Both the position numbers and the translations under genes were made by a program. Under the pieces are notes generated by a model. It was not told the origin of the DNA, did no database searches, and saw only the letters and a program-made list of their open reading frames with translations. Source: LMUY01 sp965276785 (lineage in GTDB: Bacteria; Pseudomonadota; Alphaproteobacteria; Acetobacterales; Acetobacteraceae). Taken from it: a DNA stretch of 64,000 nt. Where the stretch lies: assembly GCA_965276785.1 (NCBI GenBank), contig OZ255629.1, positions 2,790,001-2,854,000 on the forward strand. Reading direction: 5' to 3'. Every line of letters begins with the position of its first letter. The first letter of the stretch is position 1. Shown here one piece after another: positions 25,643 to 34,730 of the stretch.

Positions 25643-26209
25643 CTAGAAGATGGAGTCGAGCAGGCCGGTGCGGCGCTGCTGAATGATGGGGGTGTCGCCG
25701 GTGGTGACGGTCTCGCCCAAAGCGGCGTTCTGGCGCAGGCGGCGGGATTCCTTTTGCGGGTCTACCGCGGTGCCGGCGGGCGGGGCGGACTTCCAGAACA
25801 TCAGCCGGTCGGTGAAGGACTGGCCCGGCTGGTCGAGCTGCGCGTCCGCATCGACCTGGGCGCGGATGTCGCGCGGGGCGGCGGGGCCGGCCGAAGCGAT
25901 CAGCGCCTGCTGCCCGGGCGACATGGTCGGCGCGGGGCCGCCGAGATCGGTGGTGGGCGACAAAGCCGCTTCCGCCTGGGCCCGCTCGGACAGCTCCTGC
26001 GGCCGCGAGGCGCCGGGGCGGGGCGGCCGCAAGGTGTAATCGGGCGGCATCGACAGCGGCGCGCGGGTGGTGACGGTGAACTCGTCCGGCGCGTCGCGAG
26101 TGAGGCCGATGGTGCGCGACAGGTCGTCGCCGCAACCGGCCAGCGGCAGCAAACCGGTGGACAGACAGCCGGCGAGCAACAGCCGACGGATGGCGGGTGA
26201 CGGAGTCAT
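25643..26209 (-). CDS. DUF3035-like lipoprotein
   Basis: A 188-aa predicted lipoprotein: the N-terminus MTPSPAIRRLLLAGCLSTG is followed by a lipobox-like LAGC. The mature part has FTVTTRAPLSMPPDYTLRPPRPG, the hallmark of the alphaproteobacterial DUF3035 family usually found behind lspA. The function is unknown; location is inferred to be the cell envelope. The ATG at 26209 lies 7 bases after the lspA stop, so it is the third gene of ileS-lspA-DUF3035. LspA would process this protein. Confidence 0.82.
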   Translation of the reverse strand: MTPSPAIRRLLLAGCLSTGLLPLAGCGDDLSRTIGLTRDAPDEFTVTTRAPLSMPPDYTLRPPRPGASRPQELSERAQAEAALSPTTDLGGPAPTMSPGQQALIASAGPAAPRDIRAQVDADAQLDQPGQSFTDRLMFWKSAPPAGTAVDPQKESRRLRQNAALGETVTTGDTPIIQQRRTGLLDSIF

Positions 26210-26216
26210 AGGGTGC

Positions 26217-26801
26217 TCATAGCTCTGCGGTCCCGCGCCGTGCAAGCCGTTCCTCTTCGGTCTGGGATCGCGGCGCCAACGGTGCCGCGGAGGTCGTCCC
26301 GGGGGTCGGCGGCCCGGACGCCACGCGGCGCGCCGGGCGCAGGCCATCCAGCACCAGGGCGGCCACGCCGCAGACGATGGCGGCGTCGGCCACGTTGAAC
26401 ACATACCAGCTCCAGGTGCCGACGTGGACATGGATGAAATCCTCCACCCAGCCGAAGCGCAACCGGTCGACCACATTGCCAATGGCGCCGCCGGCGATGG
26501 CGCCGAGCGAGATCGCCACCAGCAAAGTCTCGGCCCGGCGCAGCCACAGCACCAGCCCGGCGACGATGGCGAAGGCCACCGCCGCCAGCAACAACGGCCC
26601 CCAACCGCCGGCGGCCTGGAACATGCCGAAGGTGACGCCGGCATTCTCCACCCAGGTGAGGCTCAGCACCGGCAGCAGATCGACCCGGTGGCGCTCGGGC
26701 AGGTGCAGCCCCTGGAGCACCCAGAGCTTGCTGGCCTGGTCCGCGGCCAGCACCAGCAGCCCGGCCAGGAGCCCGGCGCGGCTGTGGCGCACTGGGCTCA
26801 T
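26217..26801 (-). CDS. lspA: Lipoprotein signal peptidase (signal peptidase II)
   Basis: It removes signal peptides from prolipoproteins in the inner membrane. About 194 aa with four hydrophobic segments and the two catalytic aspartates in GNVVDRL and FNVADAAIV; VENAGVTFGMF is the third conserved block. The ATG at 26801 is chosen; a TTG at 26816 overlapping the ileS stop is an alternative start. The C-terminal ~35 residues are a charged Pro/Arg-rich extension. Confidence 0.95.
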   Translation of the reverse strand: MSPVRHSRAGLLAGLLVLAADQASKLWVLQGLHLPERHRVDLLPVLSLTWVENAGVTFGMFQAAGGWGPLLLAAVAFAIVAGLVLWLRRAETLLVAISLGAIAGGAIGNVVDRLRFGWVEDFIHVHVGTWSWYVFNVADAAIVCGVAALVLDGLRPARRVASGPPTPGTTSAAPLAPRSQTEEERLARRGTAEL

Positions 26802-26812
26802 GCCGATTGGAG

Positions 26813-29587
26813 TCAAGCTGGGGCCATTTGCGGCTGCCCAACCAGGCCGCTGGCCACCGCATCGGCGCAGCGCAGGCAGAGTTCGGGATGCGCGGCCACG
26901 CTACCCACCTCGGGCAGCACGCGCCAGCAACGGGCACATTTCCCGCCCGGCGCGCGGCGGACCTCGTCGGTGGGTCCGGTGCTTGGCAACACCTGACTGA
27001 CAATGGCGTATTCCGCCCAGAGCGCCAGATCGGGCATCACGGCCAGAGCAGACCCTGGCACGCCCAGCGAGGCGGAGAGCGACGACCCGATCTCGCCGGC
27101 CCGGCGTGCCGCTTCCAGCGCGGTAGTCATCGAGCCGCGTACATACCGAACGTTCTCCATCTTTCCGGCTAAATCAGGGCTGTGCCAGGCCGGGTCGATG
27201 TCTGGGAACGCCTGCAGGTGGATGCTGTCGGCGGCCGGATCGCGGGCCAGCCAGGCCTCCTCGGCGGTGAACACCAGCACGGGGGCGAGCCAGGCGGTGA
27301 GGCAGCGGTGCAGCAGGTGGAGCACGGTGCGGGCGGAGCGGCGGGTCGGGTGGTCCGGCCGGTCGCAATACAGCGTGTCCTTGCGGATATCGAAGTAGAA
27401 CGCGGAGAGGTCGGCCGAGCAGAACGCGTGCAGTTCCGGGTAGACGCCGGTCCAATCATGCCGTTCAAGCGCGATGCGGATGCGCGCATCGAGTTCGGTC
27501 AGCCGGTGCAGCACCCAGCGCTCCAGCTCCGGCATGTCCGCCGGTTGCACCCGCTCCGCCTCGTCCCAGCCCGCCAGCGAGCCCAGCAGCCAGCGCAGCG
27601 TGTTGCGCAGGCGGCGGTAGAGTTCAGCCTGCTGTTTGAGGATGTCCGGACCGATGCGCAAATCCTCGGTGGTGTCGGCGGTGACGGTCCACAGCCGCAG
27701 GATGTCGGCGCCGTATTGGTCGGTCACGGTCTGCGGCGCGGTCACGTTGCCGAGCGACTTGCTCATCTTGCGCCCGGCCTCGTCGAGCACGAAGCCATGC
27801 GTCACCACGGCGCGGTAGGGCGCGGCGCCGCGGGTGCCGATCGCCTCCAGCAAGGAGGATTGGAACCAGCCGCGATGCTGGTCGGAGCCTTCCAGGTAGA
27901 GGTCGGCGGGCCAGCCCATGCCGCGGTCGGCCATGGCGAAGCCGTGGGTGGAGCCGCTCTCGAACCACACGTCGACAATGTCCATCACCTGCTCGTAGTC
28001 GGCCGGGTCGCGGCCCTCGCCTAGGAAGCGGCCCGGCGGCGAGGCATACCAGGCGTCGGCGCCCTCGGCGGCGAACGCCGCGGCGATGCGGTGCATGACC
28101 GCCGGGTCGCGCAGCGGCTCGCCGCTGGCGCGGTCGACGAACACCGGGATCGGCACGCCCCAGGCGCGCTGGCGGCTGATGCACCAGTCCGGCCGGTTGG
28201 CCACCATCGAGCCGATACGGTTGCGGCCCTGCGGCGGCACGAAGCGCGTGTCGTCGATGGCGCCGAGCGCGCGCACGCGGATAAGCTCGGGGCCGTCCAG
28301 GCGGATGAACCATTGCGGCGTGGCGCGGTAGATCAGCGGCGCCTTGGAGCGCCAGGAATGCGGGTAGGAATGCACCAGTCGGCCGCGGCCGAGCAGCTTG
28401 CCGGCTTCCTCCAGCTTGGTCCCCACCGGGGCGGCGGCCTTGAACACGTGGGTGCCGGCGAACAGCGGCACAGCGGGCAGGTAGCGGCCGTCTTCCCCCA
28501 CGCTCTCCGGCACGGCGATGCCGTGGGCGGTGCAGAGCGCGAAGTCCTCCTCGCCATGGGCGGGCGCCATGTGGACCAAACCGGAGCCCTGCTCGGTGGT
28601 GACGAAGTCGCCACGTAAAATCGGCACATCAAAGTCGTAGCCTTGACCGCGCAGTGGATGGGCACACGGCACGCCGGTAAGTTCGTGGCCGCCAAACTTT
28701 TGCAGCACTTCGTGCTTGGTAATTCCGACAGCGGCGCACATCGCGGGCACCAATTCGTGCGCCGCCAGTAGCCTCTCTCCTGGCCGAGCGAGCGAGCCCT
28801 CGGCCACGTCGTCCACCCGCACCAGGGCATACTCGATGAAGTCGCTCACGGCCAGGGCGCGATTGCCAGGGATGGTCCAGGGGGTGGTCGTCCAGATCAC
28901 CGCGCTGGCGCCCGTGAATGGGCCGACCGTAACGGGAAACCGCACCCAGACCGTGTCGCTGGTGTGGTCGTGGTATTCGATTTCGGCTTCGGCCAGGGCG
29001 GTCTTCTCCACCACCGACCACATCACCGGGCGCAGGCCGCGATACAGCGCGCCGTTCAGGAGAAACTTGCCGATCTCGCCGGCGATGGCGGCCTCGGCGG
29101 CGAAGTCCATGGTGGCGTAGCGGCCGGCCCAGTCGCCCATCACGCCCAGGCGCTTGAACTCTTCGGTCTGGATTTCCAGCCAGTGCTGCGAATAGGCGCG
29201 GCACTCGGCGCGAAATTGCAGCACCGGGACGGCGTCCTTGTCGCGGCCGCTGCGGCGATACTCCTCTTCCACCTTCCACTCGATCGGCAGGCCGTGGCAG
29301 TCCCAGCCGGGGATGAACGGGGCGTCGAACCCGGCCATGCGGTGGGCACGGATCACCACGTCCTTCAGGATGCGGTTGAGCGCGTGGCCGATATGCAGGT
29401 TGCCGTTGGAGTAGATCGGCCCGTCATGCAGCACGAAGCGCGGGCGCCCGGCGCCTTGCGCCACGATGCGGTCCCACAGCCCGCTCGCTTGCCAATGCGC
29501 CAGGATGTGCGGCTCGCGGCGGGGCAGGTCGCCGCGCATCGGAAAGCTGGTGGCAGGCAGGAACACGGTGTCGCGATAGTCGGTCAT
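26813..29587 (-). CDS. ileS: Isoleucine--tRNA ligase
   Basis: It charges tRNA-Ile, with editing of misactivated valine. The 924-aa class I synthetase has HIGH at 65-68 (NLHIGHALN), the editing domain in the middle (TTPWTIPGNRALAV), KMSKS at 607-611 and a C-terminal zinc finger (CARCW and CLRCAD). Length and layout match bacterial IleS. It heads the ileS-lspA-lipoprotein group. Confidence 0.97.
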   Translation of the reverse strand: MTDYRDTVFLPATSFPMRGDLPRREPHILAHWQASGLWDRIVAQGAGRPRFVLHDGPIYSNGNLHIGHALNRILKDVVIRAHRMAGFDAPFIPGWDCHGLPIEWKVEEEYRRSGRDKDAVPVLQFRAECRAYSQHWLEIQTEEFKRLGVMGDWAGRYATMDFAAEAAIAGEIGKFLLNGALYRGLRPVMWSVVEKTALAEAEIEYHDHTSDTVWVRFPVTVGPFTGASAVIWTTTPWTIPGNRALAVSDFIEYALVRVDDVAEGSLARPGERLLAAHELVPAMCAAVGITKHEVLQKFGGHELTGVPCAHPLRGQGYDFDVPILRGDFVTTEQGSGLVHMAPAHGEEDFALCTAHGIAVPESVGEDGRYLPAVPLFAGTHVFKAAAPVGTKLEEAGKLLGRGRLVHSYPHSWRSKAPLIYRATPQWFIRLDGPELIRVRALGAIDDTRFVPPQGRNRIGSMVANRPDWCISRQRAWGVPIPVFVDRASGEPLRDPAVMHRIAAAFAAEGADAWYASPPGRFLGEGRDPADYEQVMDIVDVWFESGSTHGFAMADRGMGWPADLYLEGSDQHRGWFQSSLLEAIGTRGAAPYRAVVTHGFVLDEAGRKMSKSLGNVTAPQTVTDQYGADILRLWTVTADTTEDLRIGPDILKQQAELYRRLRNTLRWLLGSLAGWDEAERVQPADMPELERWVLHRLTELDARIRIALERHDWTGVYPELHAFCSADLSAFYFDIRKDTLYCDRPDHPTRRSARTVLHLLHRCLTAWLAPVLVFTAEEAWLARDPAADSIHLQAFPDIDPAWHSPDLAGKMENVRYVRGSMTTALEAARRAGEIGSSLSASLGVPGSALAVMPDLALWAEYAIVSQVLPSTGPTDEVRRAPGGKCARCWRVLPEVGSVAAHPELCLRCADAVASGLVGQPQMAPA

Positions 29588-29736
29588 TGGGCGTCCACGT
29601 GGCAGGAGGCCGTGCTGTAGCGCGGCCGGCGGCCCGATGCCAGCTTACCGCACCTGCCGCGCAATCGGTCGCTGCGACGAACCGGGCGGTTTGCCCGTTC
29701 GCCACAGGTTCGGCCAGCACGAAGCCCTCAAGACGC

Positions 29737-29857
29737 GAGCTTGATTCGGTTGGCCGATTCCGCCGACGCGCTGAAGCGCGCGTCGGCATCGGACCACGAG
29801 CTTAATTTGGGTGGGCCGATTAAGCCGACGCTGAAGCGTGCGTCGGCATCGGACCAC
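29737..29857. repeat. Two tandem ~60-bp repeats, each with an internal hairpin
   Basis: Units 29737-29797 and 29798-29857 both start GAGCTT, share GGCCGATT and end in GCGTCGGCATCGGACCAC. Each contains the inverted pair GCCGACGC / GCGTCGGC around a loop with CTGAAGCG. The second unit abuts the stop codon of the secreted-protein gene. They could end that transcript before ileS (no T-run follows) or be copies of a dispersed repeat. About 150 bases of unassigned sequence lie between the repeats and ileS. Confidence 0.7.
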
Positions 29858-30318
29858 TAGGCAGCGGGCTTCTTGGCGGCCGGCTTGGCGTGGTGCGCAG
29901 CGGGCTTGCCCGGCGTGCTGGGAGCGAGGAAATCGACGTATGGCACCGGCTGCGAGCTGGGCGTGGTGGCCAGCTTGCGGGCCATGGCCTGGCCCTGCGG
30001 GGTGGGTCCGGCGCCGGGGGACGCCGCTGGGGCCGGGCTGGCGGCGGCAGCCTTCGCCGGAGCCGCCGCCTTGCCGGCGGTACCAGCGGTCGGCGTGGTC
30101 GAGGAGGTGATCCCACCGGGGGAACTGGGATAGGCCATGTTGCCGGTGTCGCGCGCGGTGTTGCCGGGGATGCGGACCTGGCCAGATGGCAGCGAATCGG
30201 GGTAAGCCATGGAGCCACCGCCGCCGGTGCTCGCCGGCTGCGCCTGGGCCGCCGCGGCCAGCGCCAGCGCAAAGGTGGAAGACAGCCCCAGCCGGGCCAG
30301 TGTGTGACGGAACGTCAT
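29857..30318 (-). CDS. Secreted low-complexity (Ala/Pro/Thr-rich) hypothetical protein
   Basis: A 153-aa protein with a clear signal peptide (STFALALAAAAQAQ, cleavage near residue 27). The mature region is disordered-looking: MAYPDSLPSGQV and MAYPSSPGGI repeat a MAYPxSxP element, followed by Ala/Pro-rich sequence and a Lys/Ala-rich end (HHAKPAAKKPAA). GAGGAG sits just upstream of the ATG. No family recognised; a periplasmic or cell-surface role is a guess. Confidence 0.7.
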   Translation of the reverse strand: MTFRHTLARLGLSSTFALALAAAAQAQPASTGGGGSMAYPDSLPSGQVRIPGNTARDTGNMAYPSSPGGITSSTTPTAGTAGKAAAPAKAAAASPAPAASPGAGPTPQGQAMARKLATTPSSQPVPYVDFLAPSTPGKPAAHHAKPAAKKPAA

Positions 30319-30455
30319 CGGTTGCTCTCCTCAATAGCCCCGCGATGGGGGCGATGAACGGACCGTAACAGCATTGACTGCCACCGTCTGCCCGGTGGGA
30401 GGCCTTCCACACGCACGGTTGACCGTCGCATGTGGCGGTTCAGCAACGGTGCGGC

Positions 30456-31004
30456 TCAACGCCGCGCGGCGAGCACGCGTCGCTCGGCGTCGCCGAACGG
30501 CATGCGCAGCGCTTGGGCGGCGATGGCGGCGGGAAACCCGGCGCGGGCCAGGCGGGCCAGGTCGCGCAGGTGCTGCGCGGGGTCGGGCGGCTGACGGAAC
30601 GGGCCGATGCGGCGGCGGCTGGCGTAGAGCAGGGCGGCGGCCAGTTCGCGCGCCGGGTCGTCCGGCAGGGCGGCCAGTTCGGCGCTCACGCCCCGTGCCT
30701 GCAGATGGGCGGCGATGGCACGGCGCGAGCGGCCGGCGCGGTGCAGGGAGCGGGCGCGGCTCTCGACAAAAGCGGCGTCGTCGACGGCGCCGGCAGCGGC
30801 CAAGCGGGCGACGGCCGCCTCCGCTGCCTGCATAGCGGCCGACACCTGCTCCGCCGCCGGCTGCGAGGAGCGGGCCCAGCGCTCCACCCGCCGGGTCAGC
30901 ACGCCCAAGAGGCCCGTGCGGGTGGTGGCGTAGCGGGCTAGGTGGCGCAGGGCCGCCTCGCGCAGGGTTGCCTCGGTCGGGGGGGCGGAATCGCGGGCGG
31001 ACAT
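30456..31004 (-). CDS. recX: Recombination regulator RecX
   Basis: A 182-aa helical protein that limits RecA filament extension. The pattern LREAALRHLARYATTRTGLLGVLTRR, then VDDAAFVESRARSLHRAGRSRRAIAAHLQARGV, matches the three-helix RecX repeats. The ATG at 31004 is chosen because similarity begins there (SARDSAPPTEATLREAAL); the frame is open to 31154. recA is not adjacent. It is divergent from argD across 194 bases. Confidence 0.85.
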   Translation of the reverse strand: MSARDSAPPTEATLREAALRHLARYATTRTGLLGVLTRRVERWARSSQPAAEQVSAAMQAAEAAVARLAAAGAVDDAAFVESRARSLHRAGRSRRAIAAHLQARGVSAELAALPDDPARELAAALLYASRRRIGPFRQPPDPAQHLRDLARLARAGFPAAIAAQALRMPFGDAERRVLAARR

Positions 31005-31198
31005 GCCGGCAAACTGCCACGCGCGAACCGCTGGGCCAAACGGCAAGCCCCTGGTTTTTGCGGGTGTCCTGCGCCGTCTCCGCGTTTGACACTGCCGCTG
31101 CCGCCGCCCCATGCTCCCGCTTTCTGCCTGTTGCCACCCACAGACGGTCCGCAAATGGGGGCAACCGCAGCAGCCGAGACGAAAGGGTATAACCGGCC

Positions 31199-32395
31199 AT
31201 GATCGCCGCCTTGATGCCGACCTACAACCGTGCCGACCTCGCTTTCGAGCGGGGCGAAGGCGCCTGGCTGTATACGGCGGACGGCCGACGATTCCTCGAT
31301 TTCGGCGCCGGCATCGCCACCTCCTCGCTCGGCCACAACCACCCGCATTTGGTGGCCGCGATCGCCGAGCAGGCCGGCCGGGTGATGCATGTCTCCAACC
31401 TGTACCGCGTGCCGGGCGCCGAACGCCTCGCCGCCCGGCTGGTGGAGGCGACCTTCGCCGACAGCGTGTTCTTCTGCAATTCCGGCGCCGAAGCCAACGA
31501 GGGCATGGTCAAGATGATGCGCCGCGCCATGGCGCAGACCGGCCGTGGCGAGCGCGTGCGCGTGGTTTGCTTCGACGGCGCCTTCCATGGCCGCACCCTG
31601 GCCATGCTGTCGGCCACCGGCAACGCCAAATACCTGGCTGGCTTCGGCCCGGTGGTGGAAGGCTTCGACCACGTGCCGTTCGGCAACATGAACGCGGTGC
31701 GGGACGCGATCGGGCCGCAGACCGCCGCCATTCTGGTAGAGCCGATCCAGGGCGAAGGCGGCGTGCGCCCGGCCACGCTGCGCTTCCTGCAGGAGCTGCG
31801 CGCAGCCTGCGACGAATACGGCATCCTGCTTGGGATGGACGAGGTGCAGTGCGGGATGGGCCGCACCGGCAAGCTGTTCGCGCATCAATGGGCCGGGATC
31901 GAACCGGACGTGATGTCCGCCGCCAAGGGCATCGCGGGCGGCTTCCCGATGGGCGCGATCCTGGCCCGCGAGGCGGTCGCGAAGCACCTCACCGCCGGCA
32001 GCCATGGCACCACCTTCGGCGGCAACCCGCTCGCCTGCGCCGCGGCCAATGCCGTGCTGGACGTGGTGCTGGCGCCCGGCTTCCTGGCGGACGTGGTGCG
32101 CCGCGGGCAGATGCTGTGGGAGGCGCTCGGCGCGCTGGCGGCGGAGGAGCCGCAGGTGTTCTCCGGCGTGCGCGGTGCCGGGCTGATGCAGGGGCTGCAA
32201 TGCCTGGTGCCCAATGGCGAGGTGCAGGCCGCCTTCACCGCCGAGGGGCTGCTGAGCGTGGCCGCCGGCGACAACGTGCTGCGCCTGGTGCCGCCATTGG
32301 TGGTGACCGACGCGGACATTGCCGAGGCGATGGCGATGATGCGCCGCGGCGCGCGCCGGGTGCGCCCGTCCCAAGCCAGCGTGGCGGCAAAGTGA
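31199..32395 (+). CDS. argD: Acetylornithine transaminase
   Basis: A class III PLP aminotransferase (398 aa) of arginine synthesis, converting N-acetylglutamate semialdehyde to N-acetylornithine. The PLP lysine is K243 in SAAKGIAGGFPMGA; other motifs are NSGAEANE, FHGRTLAMLSATGN and VEPIQGEGG. AAAGGG precedes the ATG. The TGA overlaps the argF GTG, so argD-argF form an operon. A TTGACA at 31086-31091 could be its -35, but the -10 is poor. Confidence 0.94.
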   Translation: MIAALMPTYNRADLAFERGEGAWLYTADGRRFLDFGAGIATSSLGHNHPHLVAAIAEQAGRVMHVSNLYRVPGAERLAARLVEATFADSVFFCNSGAEANEGMVKMMRRAMAQTGRGERVRVVCFDGAFHGRTLAMLSATGNAKYLAGFGPVVEGFDHVPFGNMNAVRDAIGPQTAAILVEPIQGEGGVRPATLRFLQELRAACDEYGILLGMDEVQCGMGRTGKLFAHQWAGIEPDVMSAAKGIAGGFPMGAILAREAVAKHLTAGSHGTTFGGNPLACAAANAVLDVVLAPGFLADVVRRGQMLWEALGALAAEEPQVFSGVRGAGLMQGLQCLVPNGEVQAAFTAEGLLSVAAGDNVLRLVPPLVVTDADIAEAMAMMRRGARRVRPSQASVAAK

Positions 32396-33354
32396 GCGGG
32401 GCACGCCAACTCCGGCTGGCGGACGGCTCCCTGGCGGAGACCGCCGGGCCGCGGCACTTCCTCGACATCCGCCATTTCGAGCCCGCCGTGCTGCGCCAGA
32501 TGCTGGACGTGGCCTGGGGGTTCAAGCAGGCCGGCGTGCCCTCCTCCCGCCCGCTCGCCGGCCGCAGCTTGGCGATGATCTTCGAGAAGCCGTCCACCCG
32601 CACCCGGGTCTCATTCGAGCTCGCCATGCGCCAACTCGGCGGCGACGTGGTCGTGCTGAGTGCGGCCGAAATGCAGAGCGGCCGCGGCGAGACAGTGGCG
32701 GACACGGCGCGCACCCTGTCGCGCTACGTGGACGCCATCATGCTGCGCACCGACAACGCGGCCAAGCTGGCGGAACTGGCGGCGAACGCCACGGTGCCGG
32801 TGATCAACGGGCTGACCGATAAGTCCCATCCCTGCCAATTGATGGCCGACATGATGACGTTCGAGGAGCATCGCGGGCCGATCGCGGGCCAAACGGTGGC
32901 CTGGGTTGGGGATGGCAACAACGTTGCCTGCTCCTGGATCGAGGCCGCGGCGCGGTTCGGCTTTGCGTTGCGCATCGCCTGCCCGGAGGCCTTGCCGCCG
33001 CCGGCCGAGCTGGTCGCCTGGGCGCGGGCGCAAGGGGCCGACATCAGCGTCGGGCATGACCCGGAGGCGGCCGTGGCGGGCGCGCGCTGCGTGGTGACGG
33101 ACGTGTGGGTGAGCCTGGCCGACGACCCGGCGAGCAAGCGCCACAACCTGCTGCGGCCCTATCAGGTGGATAGCCGCCTGATGGCGCAGGCGGCGCCGGA
33201 TGCGCTGTTCATGCATTGCCTGCCGGCCCATCGCGGCGAGGAGGTGACGGCGGAGGTGATCGACGGCCCGCAATCGGTGGTGTTCGACGGCGCGGAGAAC
33301 CGGCTGCATGCGCAGAAGGGCGTGCTGGCCTGGGTGCTGGGCGCGGCGCGATGA
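32392..33354 (+). CDS. argF: Ornithine carbamoyltransferase
   Basis: It makes citrulline from ornithine and carbamoyl phosphate. The 320-aa protein starts at a GTG (32392) overlapping the argD stop. The carbamoyl-phosphate motif STRTR begins at S68; HPCQ, the ornithine loop FMHCLPAHRGEEV and VFDGAENRLHAQKGVLA near the end are all present. The stop overlaps the next ATG (ATGA). Confidence 0.96.
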   Translation: MSGARQLRLADGSLAETAGPRHFLDIRHFEPAVLRQMLDVAWGFKQAGVPSSRPLAGRSLAMIFEKPSTRTRVSFELAMRQLGGDVVVLSAAEMQSGRGETVADTARTLSRYVDAIMLRTDNAAKLAELAANATVPVINGLTDKSHPCQLMADMMTFEEHRGPIAGQTVAWVGDGNNVACSWIEAAARFGFALRIACPEALPPPAELVAWARAQGADISVGHDPEAAVAGARCVVTDVWVSLADDPASKRHNLLRPYQVDSRLMAQAAPDALFMHCLPAHRGEEVTAEVIDGPQSVVFDGAENRLHAQKGVLAWVLGAAR

Positions 33355-33629
33355 CCCAGTCGTCGCTGACCGAGGAGACCCCCGCCGCCCCCGGCTGGGT
33401 GGAGCGGCGCATCCGGGAGATTTTTGCCCCGCTTGGGCCCGAGACGGCGGGGGCGGGGGATGCGTACGCCGACTGCCTGGCCGGGGCGCGCGGCGCGGTG
33501 GACGTGGACGCTGCCCATGACCGCTGCCGGCGCGCGTTGCTGGACGCGGTGGACGGCAAGGTAGCCGACCGGGGCGCGCTGGATCGGTCGTTGCAGGCGT
33601 TGGAAGCTGAGATCAGCGAGGCCACGTAA
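33351..33629 (+). CDS. Hypothetical protein downstream of argF
   Basis: A 92-aa acidic protein whose ATG overlaps the argF stop, so it is translated with argD-argF. The sequence (APGWVERRIREIFAPLG, DAAHDRCRRALLDAVDGK) looks like a small helical protein with no signal or membrane segment. No family recognised; the position suggests a link to the argF operon only by co-expression. Confidence 0.65.
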   Translation: MTQSSLTEETPAAPGWVERRIREIFAPLGPETAGAGDAYADCLAGARGAVDVDAAHDRCRRALLDAVDGKVADRGALDRSLQALEAEISEAT

Positions 33630-33708
33630 GCACCTTTCGCCGCCTCTCTCGCCTACGGACAGGGCGTGCCGGTGATGGGACGCCGCTGACCGCAAAGGAG
33701 ACGTCGCC

Positions 33709-34158
33709 ATGCGCGCATTGGACATACTCCCGCCGCATACAGACCTCGGTGAGACGGCGCTGCCTAAGGAAAACATTGAGCTTCGGATTTCGTCGTTGGA
33801 GCGCCAGATTAATAGCCACCTTGTCATGCTGCTTGCCCTCGACGCATCGGGCGAGTTGCGGTCACACTGGAAGGGCGAAGTCCAAGACTGGTTCGAAGAC
33901 ATAAGCGTGTTGCGGATCAAGCCCAAGACAACACATCCTCCCGTCGCCATGTTCTGGACCCGGCTCTATGACGGTCCTTTCGGCGGCGTTGAAGAGGGTA
34001 ACGTCAGGAGCATTCTACGCCGAACCGCAGCGAAAGGGATTGCGAGGAACGGCCTCACGGACGCGCAGGTGGCAGACCGATTGAAGTCGTTCTACGAGGC
34101 CGCCACGCCGAAGCTGACGGCCGGTGATCCCTGCACCGGCCTCATCGCCGGCCTCTGA
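33709..34158 (+). CDS. Hypothetical protein of atypical composition
   Basis: A 149-aa soluble protein preceded by a good ribosome-binding site (AAAGGAG at 33696-33702). It has more Lys, Ile and Asn codons and lower GC than the genes around it, suggesting acquisition. An early amphipathic helix (IELRISSLERQINSHLVMLL) and the segment MFWTRLYDGPFGG are its clearest features. I do not recognise a family. Confidence 0.65.
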   Translation: MRALDILPPHTDLGETALPKENIELRISSLERQINSHLVMLLALDASGELRSHWKGEVQDWFEDISVLRIKPKTTHPPVAMFWTRLYDGPFGGVEEGNVRSILRRTAAKGIARNGLTDAQVADRLKSFYEAATPKLTAGDPCTGLIAGL

Positions 34159-34187
34159 GCGTTGCGATCCAGCAGCCTGCGGCTAGG

Positions 34188-34730
34188 CTAAACCCGCTCG
34201 CTGACGGCAATCGCCACCTTGCAGCCGAGCTTGATCACCGAACTCATCAGCTTGTAGGCCGGGGCAAGCTCGGCCTCGTTGGCCAGGCCGATATCGCGGT
34301 GTTCGAGCTCCTCGGCGCGGAACGTCTCGATGGTGTCGCGTAACCCCGACTCATCCTCCTCCAAGCTCGACGCCTGCTGGGCGTAGTGCTCGTCGATGGC
34401 TTCCTCCACCGCCACCGTGCAGGCCATGGCACCGCGCTCGCCGATCAGCGCGCTGGCCGCCCCGAGCGCATAGCCGGCCACATGCCAGAGCGGCAGCAGC
34501 GCGGTGGGCCGGACGCGGCGGTCGGCCACGATGGCGGCGAAGGTCTCGCGGTGATGCTCCTCCTGCTCCAGCATATGGCGCAGCGTGCCGCCATGGCGGC
34601 CGCGGCCGAGCACGGCCAACTGGCCCTGATAAATCCGGGCGGCGCCGTATTCGCCGGCATGGTCCACCCGGATCATGCGGGCGAGACGTTCGGCGGGCGG
34701 GATGTCACCGGGCAGCGTGGTCGAACTCAT
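34188..34730 (-). CDS. coq7: 2-polyprenyl-3-methyl-6-methoxy-1,4-benzoquinone monooxygenase Coq7
   Basis: A ferritin-like diiron hydroxylase of ubiquinone synthesis (180 aa). Diiron ligands lie in DHAGEYGA, EQEEHH, VAVEEAIDEHY and EELEHRD. The ATG at 34730 follows AAGGAGA by 8 bases and overlaps the dsbB stop. Coq7 indicates an aerobic Q-using organism. Confidence 0.94.
   Translation of the reverse strand: MSSTTLPGDIPPAERLARMIRVDHAGEYGAARIYQGQLAVLGRGRHGGTLRHMLEQEEHHRETFAAIVADRRVRPTALLPLWHVAGYALGAASALIGERGAMACTVAVEEAIDEHYAQQASSLEEDESGLRDTIETFRAEELEHRDIGLANEAELAPAYKLMSSVIKLGCKVAIAVSERV

Noticed and set aside
29737..29857. CRISPR array
   Set aside because: Only two units, directly adjacent with no unique spacers and with internal hairpins.
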